Assembly (NCBI GenBank): GCA_958403205.1 | Contig: CATXWM010000005.1 | Location: 1-64,000, forward strand | Direction of reading: 5' to 3' | Source: an uncultured Collinsella sp. | Lineage (GTDB): Bacteria > Actinomycetota > Coriobacteriia > Coriobacteriales > Coriobacteriaceae | DNA: 64,000 bases | Part shown: in pieces, positions 43,590-52,439 of the stretch | Position numbering within the stretch: the stretch's first letter is position 1 | How the letters are laid out: each line of letters opens with the position of its first letter | Made by a program: the position numbers and the translations under genes | The notes under the pieces: generated by a model | Databases searched by the model: none | What the model was told of the DNA's origin: nothing | The model's input: the letters and a program-made list of their open reading frames with translations, nothing else

Positions 43590-43928
43590 CTACACCGCAG
43601 AAGGGCCGTGTTCGCCAGTACGGATGCGGATAACTTCTTCGACCGGCTCGACCCAAATCTTGCCGTCTCCGACGGCGCCGGTGCGGGCGGCGCTGCAGAT
43701 GATGTCGACAATGCCGTCGACGTGCTCGTCGGCGCAAATGAGCGTGAACTGCACCTTAGGAATCGTGTTGACAAGCAACTCGTTGCCGCGCACGTATTCC
43801 TTCCAGCCATGCTGTGCGCCGCAGCCCTGCACTTGGTTAATAGTCATGCCACGAACATCGGCAGCAAACAGCGCGTCTTTAAGAACCTCAAGCTTCTCGG
43901 CACGAACGATCGCCGTAATTTTCTTCAT
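43590..43928 (-). CDS. PII family nitrogen regulator
   Basis: A 112-residue PII protein (KKITAIVRAEKLEVLKDALF at the start; HVDGIVDIICSAARTGAVGDG and PVEEVIRIRTGE at the end). It follows the ammonium transporter, as GlnK usually does. In the T-loop the family sequence has Tyr51 (the uridylylation or adenylylation site in YRGAEYMVDF); here the segment is YVRGNELLVNTIPK, with Leu in that place, so nucleotidylylation is unlikely and regulation probably rests on ATP/ADP and 2-oxoglutarate alone. Confidence 0.93.
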   Translation of the reverse strand: MKKITAIVRAEKLEVLKDALFAADVRGMTINQVQGCGAQHGWKEYVRGNELLVNTIPKVQFTLICADEHVDGIVDIICSAARTGAVGDGKIWVEPVEEVIRIRTGEHGPSAV

Positions 43929-44041
43929 AGTGAATTCCTCTCTTTAATAAAGAAATGAATTGCTCATTCATGTGGCACGGGTTTTCCAAATGCCGCAAAC
44001 CAACCTCAGAGATCAAAAAGTTCAACTGACTGGTCTTAGCA

Positions 44042-44139
44042 GGTTTCCCAAGTGCCGCAGATTGCCGTGAAAGAGGAGCGAAGCGTACTTAAGTACGTGA
44101 GCGACGATTGAACGGCAAGGTGCGGTGCCTGGGGAAGCC
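44042..44139. repeat. Imperfect 98-bp palindrome between amt and PII gene
   Basis: The tip is the perfect 14-bp palindrome CGTACTTAAGTACG (44084-44097). Outward are TTGCCGT/ACGGCAA, an arm around GTGCCGCA/TGCGG, and ends with GGTTTCCC and GGGGAAGCC. Part of the left arm recurs as TTTTCCAAATGCCGCAAACC at 43982. It sits between two genes normally co-transcribed. Confidence 0.65.
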
Positions 44140-44140
44140 G

Positions 44141-45418
44141 TTAGTCAAGTCCGGAGAAAGAAGGATACGCGCTCTCGCCGTGTTGACTCGCGTCCAGGCC
44201 CAGCGCCTCGTCGGCCTCGTCCACACGCAGGCTGCCGTGGAACAGCGCCTTGACCGCCGCGGCGATCACCAAGTCGAGCACCAGCACAATAGCGACCGTC
44301 ACCACAATGCCCAAAATCTGCGAGATGAGCAGCGAGACATCGCCCGTGTAGAACAGGCCGCCCTTACCGGTCCACGAGAGCTCCGGCACACAGAACAGGC
44401 CCGTGAGCACGCCGCCCAGGATGCCGCCGATACCGTGGCAACCGAACGCGTCGAGCGCATCGTCGTATCCGAACTTGGTCTTAAGATGGCTGATAGCCAG
44501 GTAGCAGACGGGCGAGACGATCAGGCCCATGACCAGCGCCGCCCACGGCTCGACAAAGCCCGCGCCGGGCGTGACCACCACGAGGCCCGCAACCAGACCG
44601 GTGCTGGCGCCCACCAGCGTGGGGCGACCGGTGTGCACACGCTCGACGGCGAGCCACGAGACCATACCCGCCGCGCTGGCCGTCACGGTGTTGAGGATGG
44701 CGAGTGCCGCCACGGCGTCGGCCTTAAACTCGCTGCCGCCGTTAAAGCCAAACCAGCCAAACCAAAGCAGGCCGGCGCCCAACGCCACAAACGGCACGTT
44801 ATGTGGACGGTAGCTCACCATGCCAAAGCCACGACGACGGCCAAGCATTAAGCAGAGGATCAGGCCGGTAAGACCGGACGAAATGTGCACCACGTCGCCG
44901 CCGGCAAAGTCGAGTGCGCCGATAATGTCACCGATAAAGGAGCCATCGCCGCCCCAAACCATGTGGGCAAGCGGCGCATAGACCACAAGCAGCCAAATGC
45001 CCAGGAAGGCCGCCATGGCACCAAACTTAACGCGGCCGGCCAGGCTGCCCGTGACGATAGCAGCAGTGATCATGGCAAACGCCATCTGAAAGGCGATGTT
45101 GAGGATCTGAGGGTAGACGACACCGTCCACAGCATTGCCCTCGGCCGCCTGCAGCACCTGGTTGAGTACCGGCAGGCACAGCAGCTGGTCAAGGCCTCCA
45201 ATAAACGGGCTGGAACCGTCGCCGCCATAGGCCAGAGACCAGCCGGCAACAATCCACAGCACACCAACCAGGCCAATGGCGCCAAAGCACATAAGCATGG
45301 TGTTGATGACATTTTTGCGCCTGGACAGGCCGCCATAGAAAAACGCCAAGCCCGGTGTCATTAAAAACACGAGCATGGTGCAGACGAGCATAAACGTTGT
45401 CGATCCCGTATCGTACAT
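44141..45418 (-). CDS. amt: Ammonium transporter Amt
   Basis: An 11-helix ammonium channel. The frame opens at 45475 but the ATG at 45418 (MYDTGSTTF) follows GGGAG and gives 425 residues, the typical Amt size. Landmarks: FFYGGLSRRKNVINTMLM, the first pore His in DFAGGDVVHISSG, FGWFGFNGGSEFKADAVAA, and the second pore His in DAFGCHGIGGILGGVLTG. The C-terminal tail has the conserved GxDxSQHGE-like segment (GLDASQHGESAYP). It stands upstream of the PII gene, a classic Amt-GlnK pair. Confidence 0.96.
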   Translation of the reverse strand: MYDTGSTTFMLVCTMLVFLMTPGLAFFYGGLSRRKNVINTMLMCFGAIGLVGVLWIVAGWSLAYGGDGSSPFIGGLDQLLCLPVLNQVLQAAEGNAVDGVVYPQILNIAFQMAFAMITAAIVTGSLAGRVKFGAMAAFLGIWLLVVYAPLAHMVWGGDGSFIGDIIGALDFAGGDVVHISSGLTGLILCLMLGRRRGFGMVSYRPHNVPFVALGAGLLWFGWFGFNGGSEFKADAVAALAILNTVTASAAGMVSWLAVERVHTGRPTLVGASTGLVAGLVVVTPGAGFVEPWAALVMGLIVSPVCYLAISHLKTKFGYDDALDAFGCHGIGGILGGVLTGLFCVPELSWTGKGGLFYTGDVSLLISQILGIVVTVAIVLVLDLVIAAAVKALFHGSLRVDEADEALGLDASQHGESAYPSFSGLD

Positions 45419-45616
45419 TCGCTCTCCCTTGGTCGCATGAACGTTGTCGGCGCCCATAATGCGGCCGAGGGGCAACTGGTGTAGACCAGATACGGCGTTG
45501 TTAAACGCTGCGTTGTCGAATGGAAATGCTGCCGCAATCTTGGAAACGGCGCGGCAACGGACGCGAAACGAACGGGAAATACGCGAGCAAGGAAGCCGTG
45601 AGCGCGCCCGTCCCGG

Positions 45617-46636
45617 CTAGCGGCGGAACAGCTCGCGGGCTCGGTCGCGGAGGTCGGTAGCTCGGATGACGCCCTCGTAGCGGTTGATGCGCAAGCGCGG
45701 GAAGGCATTGAAGAAGCGCAGGTCGCGTCGGCTGAGCGACACGCTTGGCACCGGACGGCTCATGCGCTTGCCGGCAAGGCGACGACTGAGCGACGGACGC
45801 GGCATGTTCGGCGCGGCATCGGCCACGCGGCGGGCGGCAAGCGCCAGGCCGCGAGCACCATCCGAGATAAACGTCGGCATCAAAGCCTTCTCGCGCAGGG
45901 CATCGAGCGCGGCGTCACCCAGCTCGGCCAGCCACGCGTTAACGGCACGGCTACGGATGTGCGTCTGTGCCACCGAGTCAATCGTAGAATCGGGAATACG
46001 TTCGAGCATTGAGTCCGAGGCATCGGCAAGCGACTCATTGATGCGGTCGGCAAGGTCGGCCCGGACGCGCTCCAGCTGATCAGACAGACGCCGCCAGCTC
46101 GCCAACGAGCACACCGCGTCGACCATCATCGCGACCGCGACGATAAAGGCGGACAGTCGCACAATCAGCACCGGCAGATGGCCAAGCAGCCCCAGCAATG
46201 CCGGCTCCACTAAACGGCAAATACACAACGCACCCAAGCCAAACGCGCAGGCCCAGTACAGACAGATGCGTCCGTGCAGGTTAAACGGCAGGTGCGAGTA
46301 ATCCCAAAAGCGAGCGCCCGTTGTTTTTTCCAACAGCACGCCCACGCTGTACTCAATCACGCTGCATACGAGTGCTGCAGCGACAAACTGGCTCGAGGCA
46401 TCCGGAATCCCGCGCAACAGCAGCCAGCAGGCAATGCCGCCCACACCATAGATAGGACAACACGGCCCCAGCAAAAAGCCACTGTTGGCAAATCGTCCGT
46501 GATTGAGCATGGCGCATACTGTCGACTCCCATGCCCAACCGCAAAACCCGTAAAAGGCAAACGAGAGCACCAGTGCCGAGAGTGGGCAGGCGGCAAGCGT
46601 CGCGCCGCAAAACGCAGTATCAATCGCGGTCCCCAC
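45617..46636 (-). CDS. CmpB-like membrane protein (putative ABC transporter permease family)
   Basis: A 339-residue protein with five or six N-terminal hydrophobic segments. The pattern FAFYGFCGWAWESTVCAMLN with GFLLGPCCPIYGVGGIACWL and WDYSHLPFNLHGRICLYWAC matches the PF06541 (CmpB-like) family, whose label as permease is weak. The last 160 residues are soluble and basic, with SRRDLRFFNAFPRLR. The start is a GTG after GGAGAGGG. It begins 3 bp after the HD-domain gene, so the two are likely one transcript. Confidence 0.8.
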   Translation of the reverse strand: MGTAIDTAFCGATLAACPLSALVLSFAFYGFCGWAWESTVCAMLNHGRFANSGFLLGPCCPIYGVGGIACWLLLRGIPDASSQFVAAALVCSVIEYSVGVLLEKTTGARFWDYSHLPFNLHGRICLYWACAFGLGALCICRLVEPALLGLLGHLPVLIVRLSAFIVAVAMMVDAVCSLASWRRLSDQLERVRADLADRINESLADASDSMLERIPDSTIDSVAQTHIRSRAVNAWLAELGDAALDALREKALMPTFISDGARGLALAARRVADAAPNMPRPSLSRRLAGKRMSRPVPSVSLSRRDLRFFNAFPRLRINRYEGVIRATDLRDRARELFRR

Positions 46637-46639
46637 CGT

Positions 46640-47176
46640 CTACCCTCTCCTCTTTTCGCTCGATGCTTTACTCGCGCTATCGTCCGCCTCGTCCTTGCGC
46701 GGCAGGCGGCCGGCGACTGTCTCGCGCAGCGCGCACCATTTATCTGCCAGGCATACAATCCAAGCCTCACGACACGTCGGCGGCACCGGCACCAGCGGAA
46801 ACATATGCCGCACGATAATATTCCGCTCGCGCGACGTCAGCTCAAAATCTTCTTCGGCACGCGCCAGGGCAAAAAACGGGTGGCGAAAGCCATGCAGCCG
46901 ATGGCTTGGGTCGGGATCGTGCCAATCATAGAGAAAGTAATCGTGCAGCAGGGCCCCGCGCAGCAACGAGGCGCGGTCGACCGAGACACCGACGCGGCCC
47001 AGGCGCTCGGCAAAGGACAGACTTGCCCGCGCCACCGAGGTCACATGCGCATACACCGTCACATCGCCATGCTGAATAAACTCGCGCGTCAGGTCCAGAC
47101 GGCCCGCCTGTGCCAGTTGACGGGCAGCATAGTCGACCTCGTGCGCGATTTTCTCGGCACGAACGACACCGGACAT
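46640..47176 (-). CDS. HD domain phosphohydrolase-like protein
   Basis: A 178-residue HD protein. The ATG at 47176 (MSGVVRAEK) has GGAGG upstream and is chosen over 47221. The segment RGALLHDYFLYDWHDPDPSH carries the HD metal pair; VYAHVTSVARASLSFAERLG contains the first His; and VRHMFPLVPVPPTCREAW the later metal site. Such small HD proteins are usually nucleotide or phosphate-ester hydrolases. It heads the two-gene unit with the CmpB-like gene. Substrate unknown. Confidence 0.82.
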   Translation of the reverse strand: MSGVVRAEKIAHEVDYAARQLAQAGRLDLTREFIQHGDVTVYAHVTSVARASLSFAERLGRVGVSVDRASLLRGALLHDYFLYDWHDPDPSHRLHGFRHPFFALARAEEDFELTSRERNIIVRHMFPLVPVPPTCREAWIVCLADKWCALRETVAGRLPRKDEADDSASKASSEKRRG

Positions 47177-47404
47177 GCTGCCTCCTTCCAGCGACTCACG
47201 GCGACAAGCCACGGCCTGCACGCATGGAATAAAATCATCATCGAATCTACCAGTATGGCATCGGACAAAACGTTTTGCCCCGCCAGTTGGCGAATTACCG
47301 CGCCGCCGTCACATATCAAACGCCAAAATGTGCGAGACTGTTTTGTGCAATTGTGCCGGCCGAGGGAGCGCCGGCGCACGATTCGCATGGAGTAACCCAC
47401 AACG

Positions 47405-49189
47405 ATGCTGCTTACGCAAACGACAACGCCCGAGGACGTCAAGGCTCTTAATCGCGCCGAGCTCCCGCAGCTCTGCAGCGAGATCCGCCACGCAATCCTC
47501 GAAAGCTCCGCCGCCGTCGGCGGACACGTTGCCCCCAACTTGGGCGTCGTTGAGCTTACGGTTGCGCTTCATCGCGTGTTTAACTCCCCCATCGACAAAA
47601 TTGTCTTTGACGTTTCGCACCAGACCTACGCCCACAAGGCGCTGACTGGGCGCGCGTACACTTATATCGATCCGGAGCGTTATGGTGAGGCTTCTGGCTT
47701 TGCCAATCCCGACGAGTCCGAGCACGACCTGTTCGCCATGGGCCATACCTCCACGTCGGTGAGCCTGGGCTGCGGCCTGGCGCACGCTCGTGACCTGGCG
47801 GGCGATGCATACAACGTCATCGCCATCATTGGCGACGGCTCGCTTTCGGGCGGCCTGGCGTTTGAGGGCTTCAACAATGCCGCCGAACTCGATAGCAACC
47901 TGATCATCATCGTCAACGATAACGACCAGTCCATTGCCGAGAACCATGGCGGCCTGTATCGCAATCTGGCCGAGCTGCGCGCCAGCAACGGTACCTGTGA
48001 GCGCAACGTTTTCCGCGCGATGGGGCTCGACTACCGCTATCTGGACGCCGGTAACGATGTATTGGCCCTCGTCGACACGCTGCAGGAGCTGCGCGACATC
48101 GACCACCCCATCGTGCTCCACGTCTCGACCGCCAAGGGCAAGGGCTTTGAGCCAGCCCAAAACGACCCCGAGCGCTGGCACCACGTAGGCCCCTTTGACA
48201 TGGCGACTGGGCGCAAGCTCTGCCCGGGCCATCCGAGCGAGCCCGCACCGCGCACCTATGCCGATATTACGGGCGAGGCGCTCAGCGCCGCCATCGAGCG
48301 CGATCCGCAGGTCGTGGGCATCACGGCCGCCACGCCCTACATCATGGGCTTTACACCCGAACTTCGCGCTGCCGCCGGCAAACAGTTCGTCGATGTGGGC
48401 ATTGCCGAGGAGCACGCCGTGACCTTTGCCACCGCGCTTGCGCGCTCGGGCGCCAAGCCAGTCTTTGGTGTGTACGGCACGTTTTTGCAGCGCGCCTACG
48501 ACGAGCTGTGGCACGACCTGTGCCTCAACGACGCCCCCGCAACCATCCTGGTGTTTGGTGCGTCAATCTTTGGCACCACGTCCGAGACGCACCTTTCGTT
48601 CTTTGATATTTCCATGCTGGGCGCTCTTCCCAACATGTGCTACCTAGCGCCGGCCTGCATGGAGGAATATCTGTCCATGTTGAGCTGGTCGCTCGACCAT
48701 CGCGAGCATCCTGTGGCGGTCCGTGTACCTGGTATTGGCCTGGTGAGCCGTCCCGATCTGGCGCCCGCCGAAGACACCGAGTACAGTGCCGTTCGCTACA
48801 ACGTGGTGCGTCAGGGCCGCGACGTCGCCGTGCTCGCACTCGGCGATTTCTTTGAGCTGGGCGAGCGCGTGGCAAACCGCTTGGCCGCCGAGTACGGCAT
48901 CGAGGCCACGCTCGTCAACCCTCGCTTTGCAACCGAGCTTGACCGCGAGTTCCTCGACAGCCTTGCTGCCGAGCATCGCGTTGTCGTCACCCTCGAGGAC
49001 GGCATCTTGGACGGCGGCTGGGGCGAGCGCGTGGCATGTTATCTGGCATGCACGCCGTTGCGCACGCGCACCTTCGGCATCGCCAAGGGCTTCCCCGACC
49101 GCTACGACCCCAACGAACTGCTCACGCAGAACGGCATGACGGTCGAGAACATGGCCGCCGAAGCCGTAAGGCTACTCAATCAGCACTAG
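47405..49189 (+). CDS. dxs: 1-deoxy-D-xylulose-5-phosphate synthase
   Basis: Thiamine-diphosphate enzyme joining pyruvate and glyceraldehyde 3-phosphate at the start of the MEP isoprenoid route. The 594-residue protein (family about 620) has FDVSHQTYAHKALTGR, the ThDP motif GDGSLSGG...ND (143-180), the catalytic Glu in VGIAEEHAVTFA (about 330) and the transketolase-like C-terminal domain. Differences from the usual GDGALTGGMAFEALN (here GDGSLSGGLAFEGFN) are modest. A hairpin precedes the start (about 47353-47379), and the ribosome site GGAG is 12 bases from the ATG. A terminator-like palindrome follows at 49193. Confidence 0.9.
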   Translation: MLLTQTTTPEDVKALNRAELPQLCSEIRHAILESSAAVGGHVAPNLGVVELTVALHRVFNSPIDKIVFDVSHQTYAHKALTGRAYTYIDPERYGEASGFANPDESEHDLFAMGHTSTSVSLGCGLAHARDLAGDAYNVIAIIGDGSLSGGLAFEGFNNAAELDSNLIIIVNDNDQSIAENHGGLYRNLAELRASNGTCERNVFRAMGLDYRYLDAGNDVLALVDTLQELRDIDHPIVLHVSTAKGKGFEPAQNDPERWHHVGPFDMATGRKLCPGHPSEPAPRTYADITGEALSAAIERDPQVVGITAATPYIMGFTPELRAAAGKQFVDVGIAEEHAVTFATALARSGAKPVFGVYGTFLQRAYDELWHDLCLNDAPATILVFGASIFGTTSETHLSFFDISMLGALPNMCYLAPACMEEYLSMLSWSLDHREHPVAVRVPGIGLVSRPDLAPAEDTEYSAVRYNVVRQGRDVAVLALGDFFELGERVANRLAAEYGIEATLVNPRFATELDREFLDSLAAEHRVVVTLEDGILDGGWGERVACYLACTPLRTRTFGIAKGFPDRYDPNELLTQNGMTVENMAAEAVRLLNQH

Positions 49190-49192
49190 AGA

Positions 49193-49231
49193 AAACCACC
49201 ACAAAGGGGACAGGCACCTTTGTGGTGGTTT
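49193..49231 (+). repeat. GGGACAGG-core palindrome after dxs
   Basis: Arms AAACCACCACAAAGG and CCTTTGTGGTGGTTT around GGACAGGCA, then TTTTG. It probably terminates dxs and is a member of the dispersed family; its mirror-loop copy is at 49501. Confidence 0.85.
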
Positions 49232-49251
49232 TTGTTTTCGCGGCGCGATTA

Positions 49252-49468
49252 TCTCAATCTGTAACATCTAGGGTCCGAATTCCCGTCTAACTGTTACAGA
49301 TCTAGACAAGACGTCTTAGTCCCTGACCTTTGTCTCAATCTGTAACAGATAGAGACCTTTTGTCCGTCCAGATGTTACAGATCGAGACATTCGAATTCCC
49401 CTGAAGAGAAAATCTCAATCTGTAACAGGTACTCGGCAAAAAAGGCTGCAGATGTTACAGATTGAGAC
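49252..49468. repeat. Array of six alternately inverted 15-mers at 40-bp spacing
   Basis: Direct copies TCTCAATCTGTAACA at 49252, 49333 and 49413; inverted copies TGTTACAGAT.. at 49292, 49373 and 49453. Starts are separated by 40, 41, 40, 40 and 40 bp, so every neighbour is inverted and the step is constant. The core ATCTGTAACA is the same in all six; mismatches are only in the outer bases. The 24-26-bp spacers differ from each other. Not a CRISPR (alternating direction, no cas genes). Confidence 0.9.
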
Positions 49469-49500
49469 AGAACAGTAAGGCATGCCGCCGCATCGGCCAG

Positions 49501-49537
49501 AACCACCACAAAGGTGCCTGTCCCCTTTGTGGTGGTT
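49501..49537. repeat. GGGACAGG-core palindrome
   Basis: Arms AACCACCACAAAGG and CCTTTGTGGTGGTT around TGCCTGTCC. Nearly the mirror of the copy at 49193, so the two bracket the 15-mer array. Confidence 0.85.
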
Positions 49538-49612
49538 TTCGTTGCCGCCATTATAGCGACCGCTGTGAGCGATCATGCCGTCTGCAAAACGCTATTTCAG
49601 CTGCAATAACTG

Positions 49613-49664
49613 ACGTTTCCCCAGATAAAACCTGCCAAAATAAACCTGTCCCTTTTTGGTAGGT
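49613..49664. repeat. GGGACAGG-core palindrome with 47-bp conserved block
   Basis: Stem ACCTGCCAAAA / TTTTGGTAGGT around AACCTGTCCC, with a GTTTCCCCAGATAAA flank. Bases 49613-49659 match the inverted copy at 24596-24642 over 47 of 47 bases. Confidence 0.9.
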
Positions 49665-49706
49665 AGAATTACCCATAAGGTAAGCATGTTTCTGAGTTAT
49701 TTCGTG

Positions 49707-49736
49707 TTGACCCATTTGAGCGCGATAGGGTATAAC
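49707..49736 (+). promoter_or_regulatory. Promoter of the amino-acid ABC operon
   Basis: TTGACC (49707-49712), 18-base spacer, TATAAC (49731-49736), 43 bp before the binding-protein start. The best sigma-70-type match in the window. Confidence 0.7.
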
Positions 49737-49779
49737 TCTACTCAACCGCTAGGGATTTTATTGAGAAAGGTATTCTACC

Positions 49780-50775
49780 ATGAGCAAGAACCTCTCCCAG
49801 CAGGTCGTTCTCGACCGCCGCGGCTTCGTTGCCGCCACCTTCGCAACCGTCGCCGGCCTTGGTCTTGCCGGCTGCTCCGACACCAGCGCCGAGGCCGACA
49901 AGGGTTCCGCCGCCGGCTCTTCCAAGAGCTCCAATGATACCGAAGCTTCCACCACGCTCGACGCCAAGGCATTCGACAAGCTCGTCGACAACGGCCCCAA
50001 GGCCGATGACGATGCCATCGCCGCCAGCACCTGGGCCACGGCCGTCAAGGACGCCGGCGTCTTTAAGATCGGTGGCGTTCAGACTTCCACACTCTTCTCC
50101 CTCCTCAACGAGAAAGACGGCCAGACCCGCGGCTTCGATGCCGGCATCGCGCAGCTTCTGTCCAACTACATCTTGGGCGAGAACAAGGTCGAGATCACCC
50201 AGGTGACCTCGGACACGCGCGAGTCCGTCCTGCAGAACGGCCAGGTCGATGCCGTCTTTGCCACCTACACCATCACTGACGAGCGCAAGAAGCTCGTCTC
50301 CTTCGCCGGCCCCTACTACTACACCCAGCAGGCCATCCTGGTGCTCGCCGATAACGACGACATCAAGAGCGTCGACGACCTGGCCGACAAGAACGTCGCC
50401 GTCCAGTCTGGCTCCAACGGCCCCGCCATCCTGGAGGAGTTCGCTCCCAAGGCCAGCCAACAGGAGTTCAAGACCGACGAGGAGGCCCGCCAGGCACTCC
50501 AGCAGGGTCGCGTTGACGCCTACGTCATCGATAACAACATGCAGCAGAGCGCCCTGGTCCGCGAGCCCGGCAAGTACAAGATCGCCGGCAAGCCCTTCGG
50601 CAGCAAGGAGCCCTATGGCATTGGCCTGCCGCTCGATTCCGACGGTGTCGCCTTTGTCAACGACTTCCTTAAGAAGATTGAGGACGATGGCACCTGGACC
50701 GAGCTGTGGCAGATCTGCATCGGCGACCGTACGGGCGACACCAATGTTCCCGAGCTGCCCGAGATCGGCGCCTAG
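49780..50775 (+). CDS. Polar amino-acid ABC transporter, substrate-binding lipoprotein
   Basis: A 331-residue extracellular solute-binding protein family 3 member. The leader DRRGFVAATFATVAGLGLAG followed by Cys is a lipobox (LGLAGC) with an RR pair ahead of it, so Tat or Sec export and lipid anchoring by Lgt are expected. The mature part has the SBP_bac_3 pattern (GFDAGIAQLLSNYILGENKV, SDTRESVLQNGQVDAVFATY, DERKKLVSFAGPYYYTQQAI). The ligand is probably glutamate, glutamine, aspartate or similar. It leads an operon with two permeases and an ATPase. Confidence 0.93.
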   Translation: MSKNLSQQVVLDRRGFVAATFATVAGLGLAGCSDTSAEADKGSAAGSSKSSNDTEASTTLDAKAFDKLVDNGPKADDDAIAASTWATAVKDAGVFKIGGVQTSTLFSLLNEKDGQTRGFDAGIAQLLSNYILGENKVEITQVTSDTRESVLQNGQVDAVFATYTITDERKKLVSFAGPYYYTQQAILVLADNDDIKSVDDLADKNVAVQSGSNGPAILEEFAPKASQQEFKTDEEARQALQQGRVDAYVIDNNMQQSALVREPGKYKIAGKPFGSKEPYGIGLPLDSDGVAFVNDFLKKIEDDGTWTELWQICIGDRTGDTNVPELPEIGA

Positions 50776-50863
50776 GCAGCGAGCCTGGTAACGGCCGCAA
50801 CGAAACCATACGGAAACGCATGATGCGCTTTATTGCGGTAAACTGTTTCCTCACTGAGTTGTC

Positions 50864-50892
50864 GGGGCTTCCGTACACACGGGAGCCCCTTT
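50864..50892 (+). terminator. Intraoperon hairpin (partial terminator)
   Basis: GGGGCTTCC (50864-50872) pairs with GGGAGCCCC (50881-50889), then TTT. It lies between the binding-protein gene and the permeases, as expected for making more binding protein than membrane parts. Confidence 0.65.
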
Positions 50893-50913
50893 CCTTATCG
50901 GCAGGAGGTCCGC

Positions 50914-51573
50914 ATGAGTCTCTCCGAACTCTGGTCGCTCTATGGCCAGAACTATATCGACGCGCTGCTAGCAACCTGGGGCATGACGCTTGAGTCGTTT
51001 GCCATCGCCATGGTACTGGCCGTCGCCGTCACCGTGATGCGCGTGTCGCCGCTCAAGCCGCTGCGCGTCTTTGGCGACCTGTATGTCCAGGTCTTCCGTA
51101 ACATCCCCGGCATCGCGCTGCTCATCATCGTCGTCTACGCACTGCCACCGCTCAAGGTCGTCCTGCCCTACCGCACCTGTGTTATCGTCGCCACGGTCCT
51201 TTTGGGCTCGGCCTTTGGTTCCGAGAACTTTATGAGCGGCATCAACACCGTTGGCGTCGGTCAGGTCGAAGCCGCCCGCTCGCTCGGCATGAGCTTTAAT
51301 CGCATCCTCGCCAAGATCGTGATTCCGCAAGCGCTGCGCTCAAGCGTATTGCCCATGACCAACCTCTTTATCGCCGTCATGCTCACTACCGCACTCGGCA
51401 GCCAGGTGCCGCTTAAGCCGCAGGAGCTCACCGGCGTGGTGAGCTACATCAACACGCGCTCGCTCGGCGGCGTCGCCGCGTTCTTTATCTCGGCGCTCGG
51501 CTACCTGGGCACGGCCTTTGTGGTGAGCCACATTGGCAACTATATCGATAAGAAGGTGAGGATCCTCCGATGA
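50914..51573 (+). CDS. Amino-acid ABC transporter permease 1
   Basis: A 219-residue His/Glu/Gln/Arg-type inner membrane permease. GGAGG precedes the ATG. The EAA-type loop is VGQVEAARSLGMSFNRILAK; five hydrophobic segments include SFAIAMVLAVAVTVMRVSP. It overlaps the next permease by 4 bases. Confidence 0.92.
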   Translation: MSLSELWSLYGQNYIDALLATWGMTLESFAIAMVLAVAVTVMRVSPLKPLRVFGDLYVQVFRNIPGIALLIIVVYALPPLKVVLPYRTCVIVATVLLGSAFGSENFMSGINTVGVGQVEAARSLGMSFNRILAKIVIPQALRSSVLPMTNLFIAVMLTTALGSQVPLKPQELTGVVSYINTRSLGGVAAFFISALGYLGTAFVVSHIGNYIDKKVRILR

Positions 51574-52403
51574 GCAAGCACTCCACCTCTGCGCTCACCA
51601 TGCGCGATGCGCTCTACGAGGCTCCCGGCCCCAAGATGCGCGCCAAGATTCGCATCGGCACCGCCATCTCGCTTGTTGCCGTCGCCGCGCTCGTCGTCCT
51701 CGTGTTGCAGCGCTTTTATGTGACCGGTCAGCTTTCGGTCCACTATTGGTATTTCTTTACGCACCTCACCACCTGGAAGTTCTTGCTTGCCGGCTTTGAG
51801 GGCACCGTTAAAGTCGCACTCAGCGCCGGCGCCATCGCGCTGGTGCTGGGCCTAGCCCTTATGCTCGGCCGCACCAGCGATATTAAGCCACTGCAGCTGG
51901 TCTGCCGCGTGCTCACCGATTTCTTCCGCGGCGTGCCGAGCCTGCTGTTCATCTACTTCTTCTTTTTGGTGCTGCCTCAGTACAAGATTGCGCTGCCGTC
52001 GTTTTGGATGCTCACGCTTCCTGTCGCGCTCGCTGCAGCCGGCGTACTTGCCGAGATCTTCCGTGCCGGCGTCAACGCCGTGCCGCGCGGCCAGGTCGAA
52101 GCCGCCCAGGCGCTCGGTCTCTCCAAGGCTAAAATCACCTTTAAAATCGTATTGCCGCAGGCTATTCGATTTATCATTCCGTCGTTGATTTCGCAGCTTG
52201 TGGTCGTGGTCAAGGACACCACCGTCGCCTATGTGGTGAGCTACCCCGACCTCATGCAAAACGCCCGCGTGCTCATTACCAACTACGACGCTCTCGTGTC
52301 GGTCTACCTGGTAATCGCGGTCATCTATATCCTCATCAACGTCGCGATCAACAAGGCCGCTGTCTACGTTTCGCACAAGACCGGCGCGACCATCATCCGC
52401 TAA
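51570..52403 (+). CDS. Amino-acid ABC transporter permease 2
   Basis: A 277-residue second permease of the same family, with an extra hydrophilic N-terminal 30 residues (KHSTSALTMRDALYEAPGPK). The EAA-type loop is VPRGQVEAAQALGLSKAKI. It probably pairs with permease 1 as a heterodimer. Confidence 0.92.
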   Translation: MSKHSTSALTMRDALYEAPGPKMRAKIRIGTAISLVAVAALVVLVLQRFYVTGQLSVHYWYFFTHLTTWKFLLAGFEGTVKVALSAGAIALVLGLALMLGRTSDIKPLQLVCRVLTDFFRGVPSLLFIYFFFLVLPQYKIALPSFWMLTLPVALAAAGVLAEIFRAGVNAVPRGQVEAAQALGLSKAKITFKIVLPQAIRFIIPSLISQLVVVVKDTTVAYVVSYPDLMQNARVLITNYDALVSVYLVIAVIYILINVAINKAAVYVSHKTGATIIR

Positions 52404-52439
52404 TGCTTTACCATTTCGAGTCATAAGGAGCCGAGTACC

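Noticed and set aside
49252..49468. CRISPR array
   Set aside because: Repeats alternate in direction, are only 15 bp, and there are no cas genes or leader.
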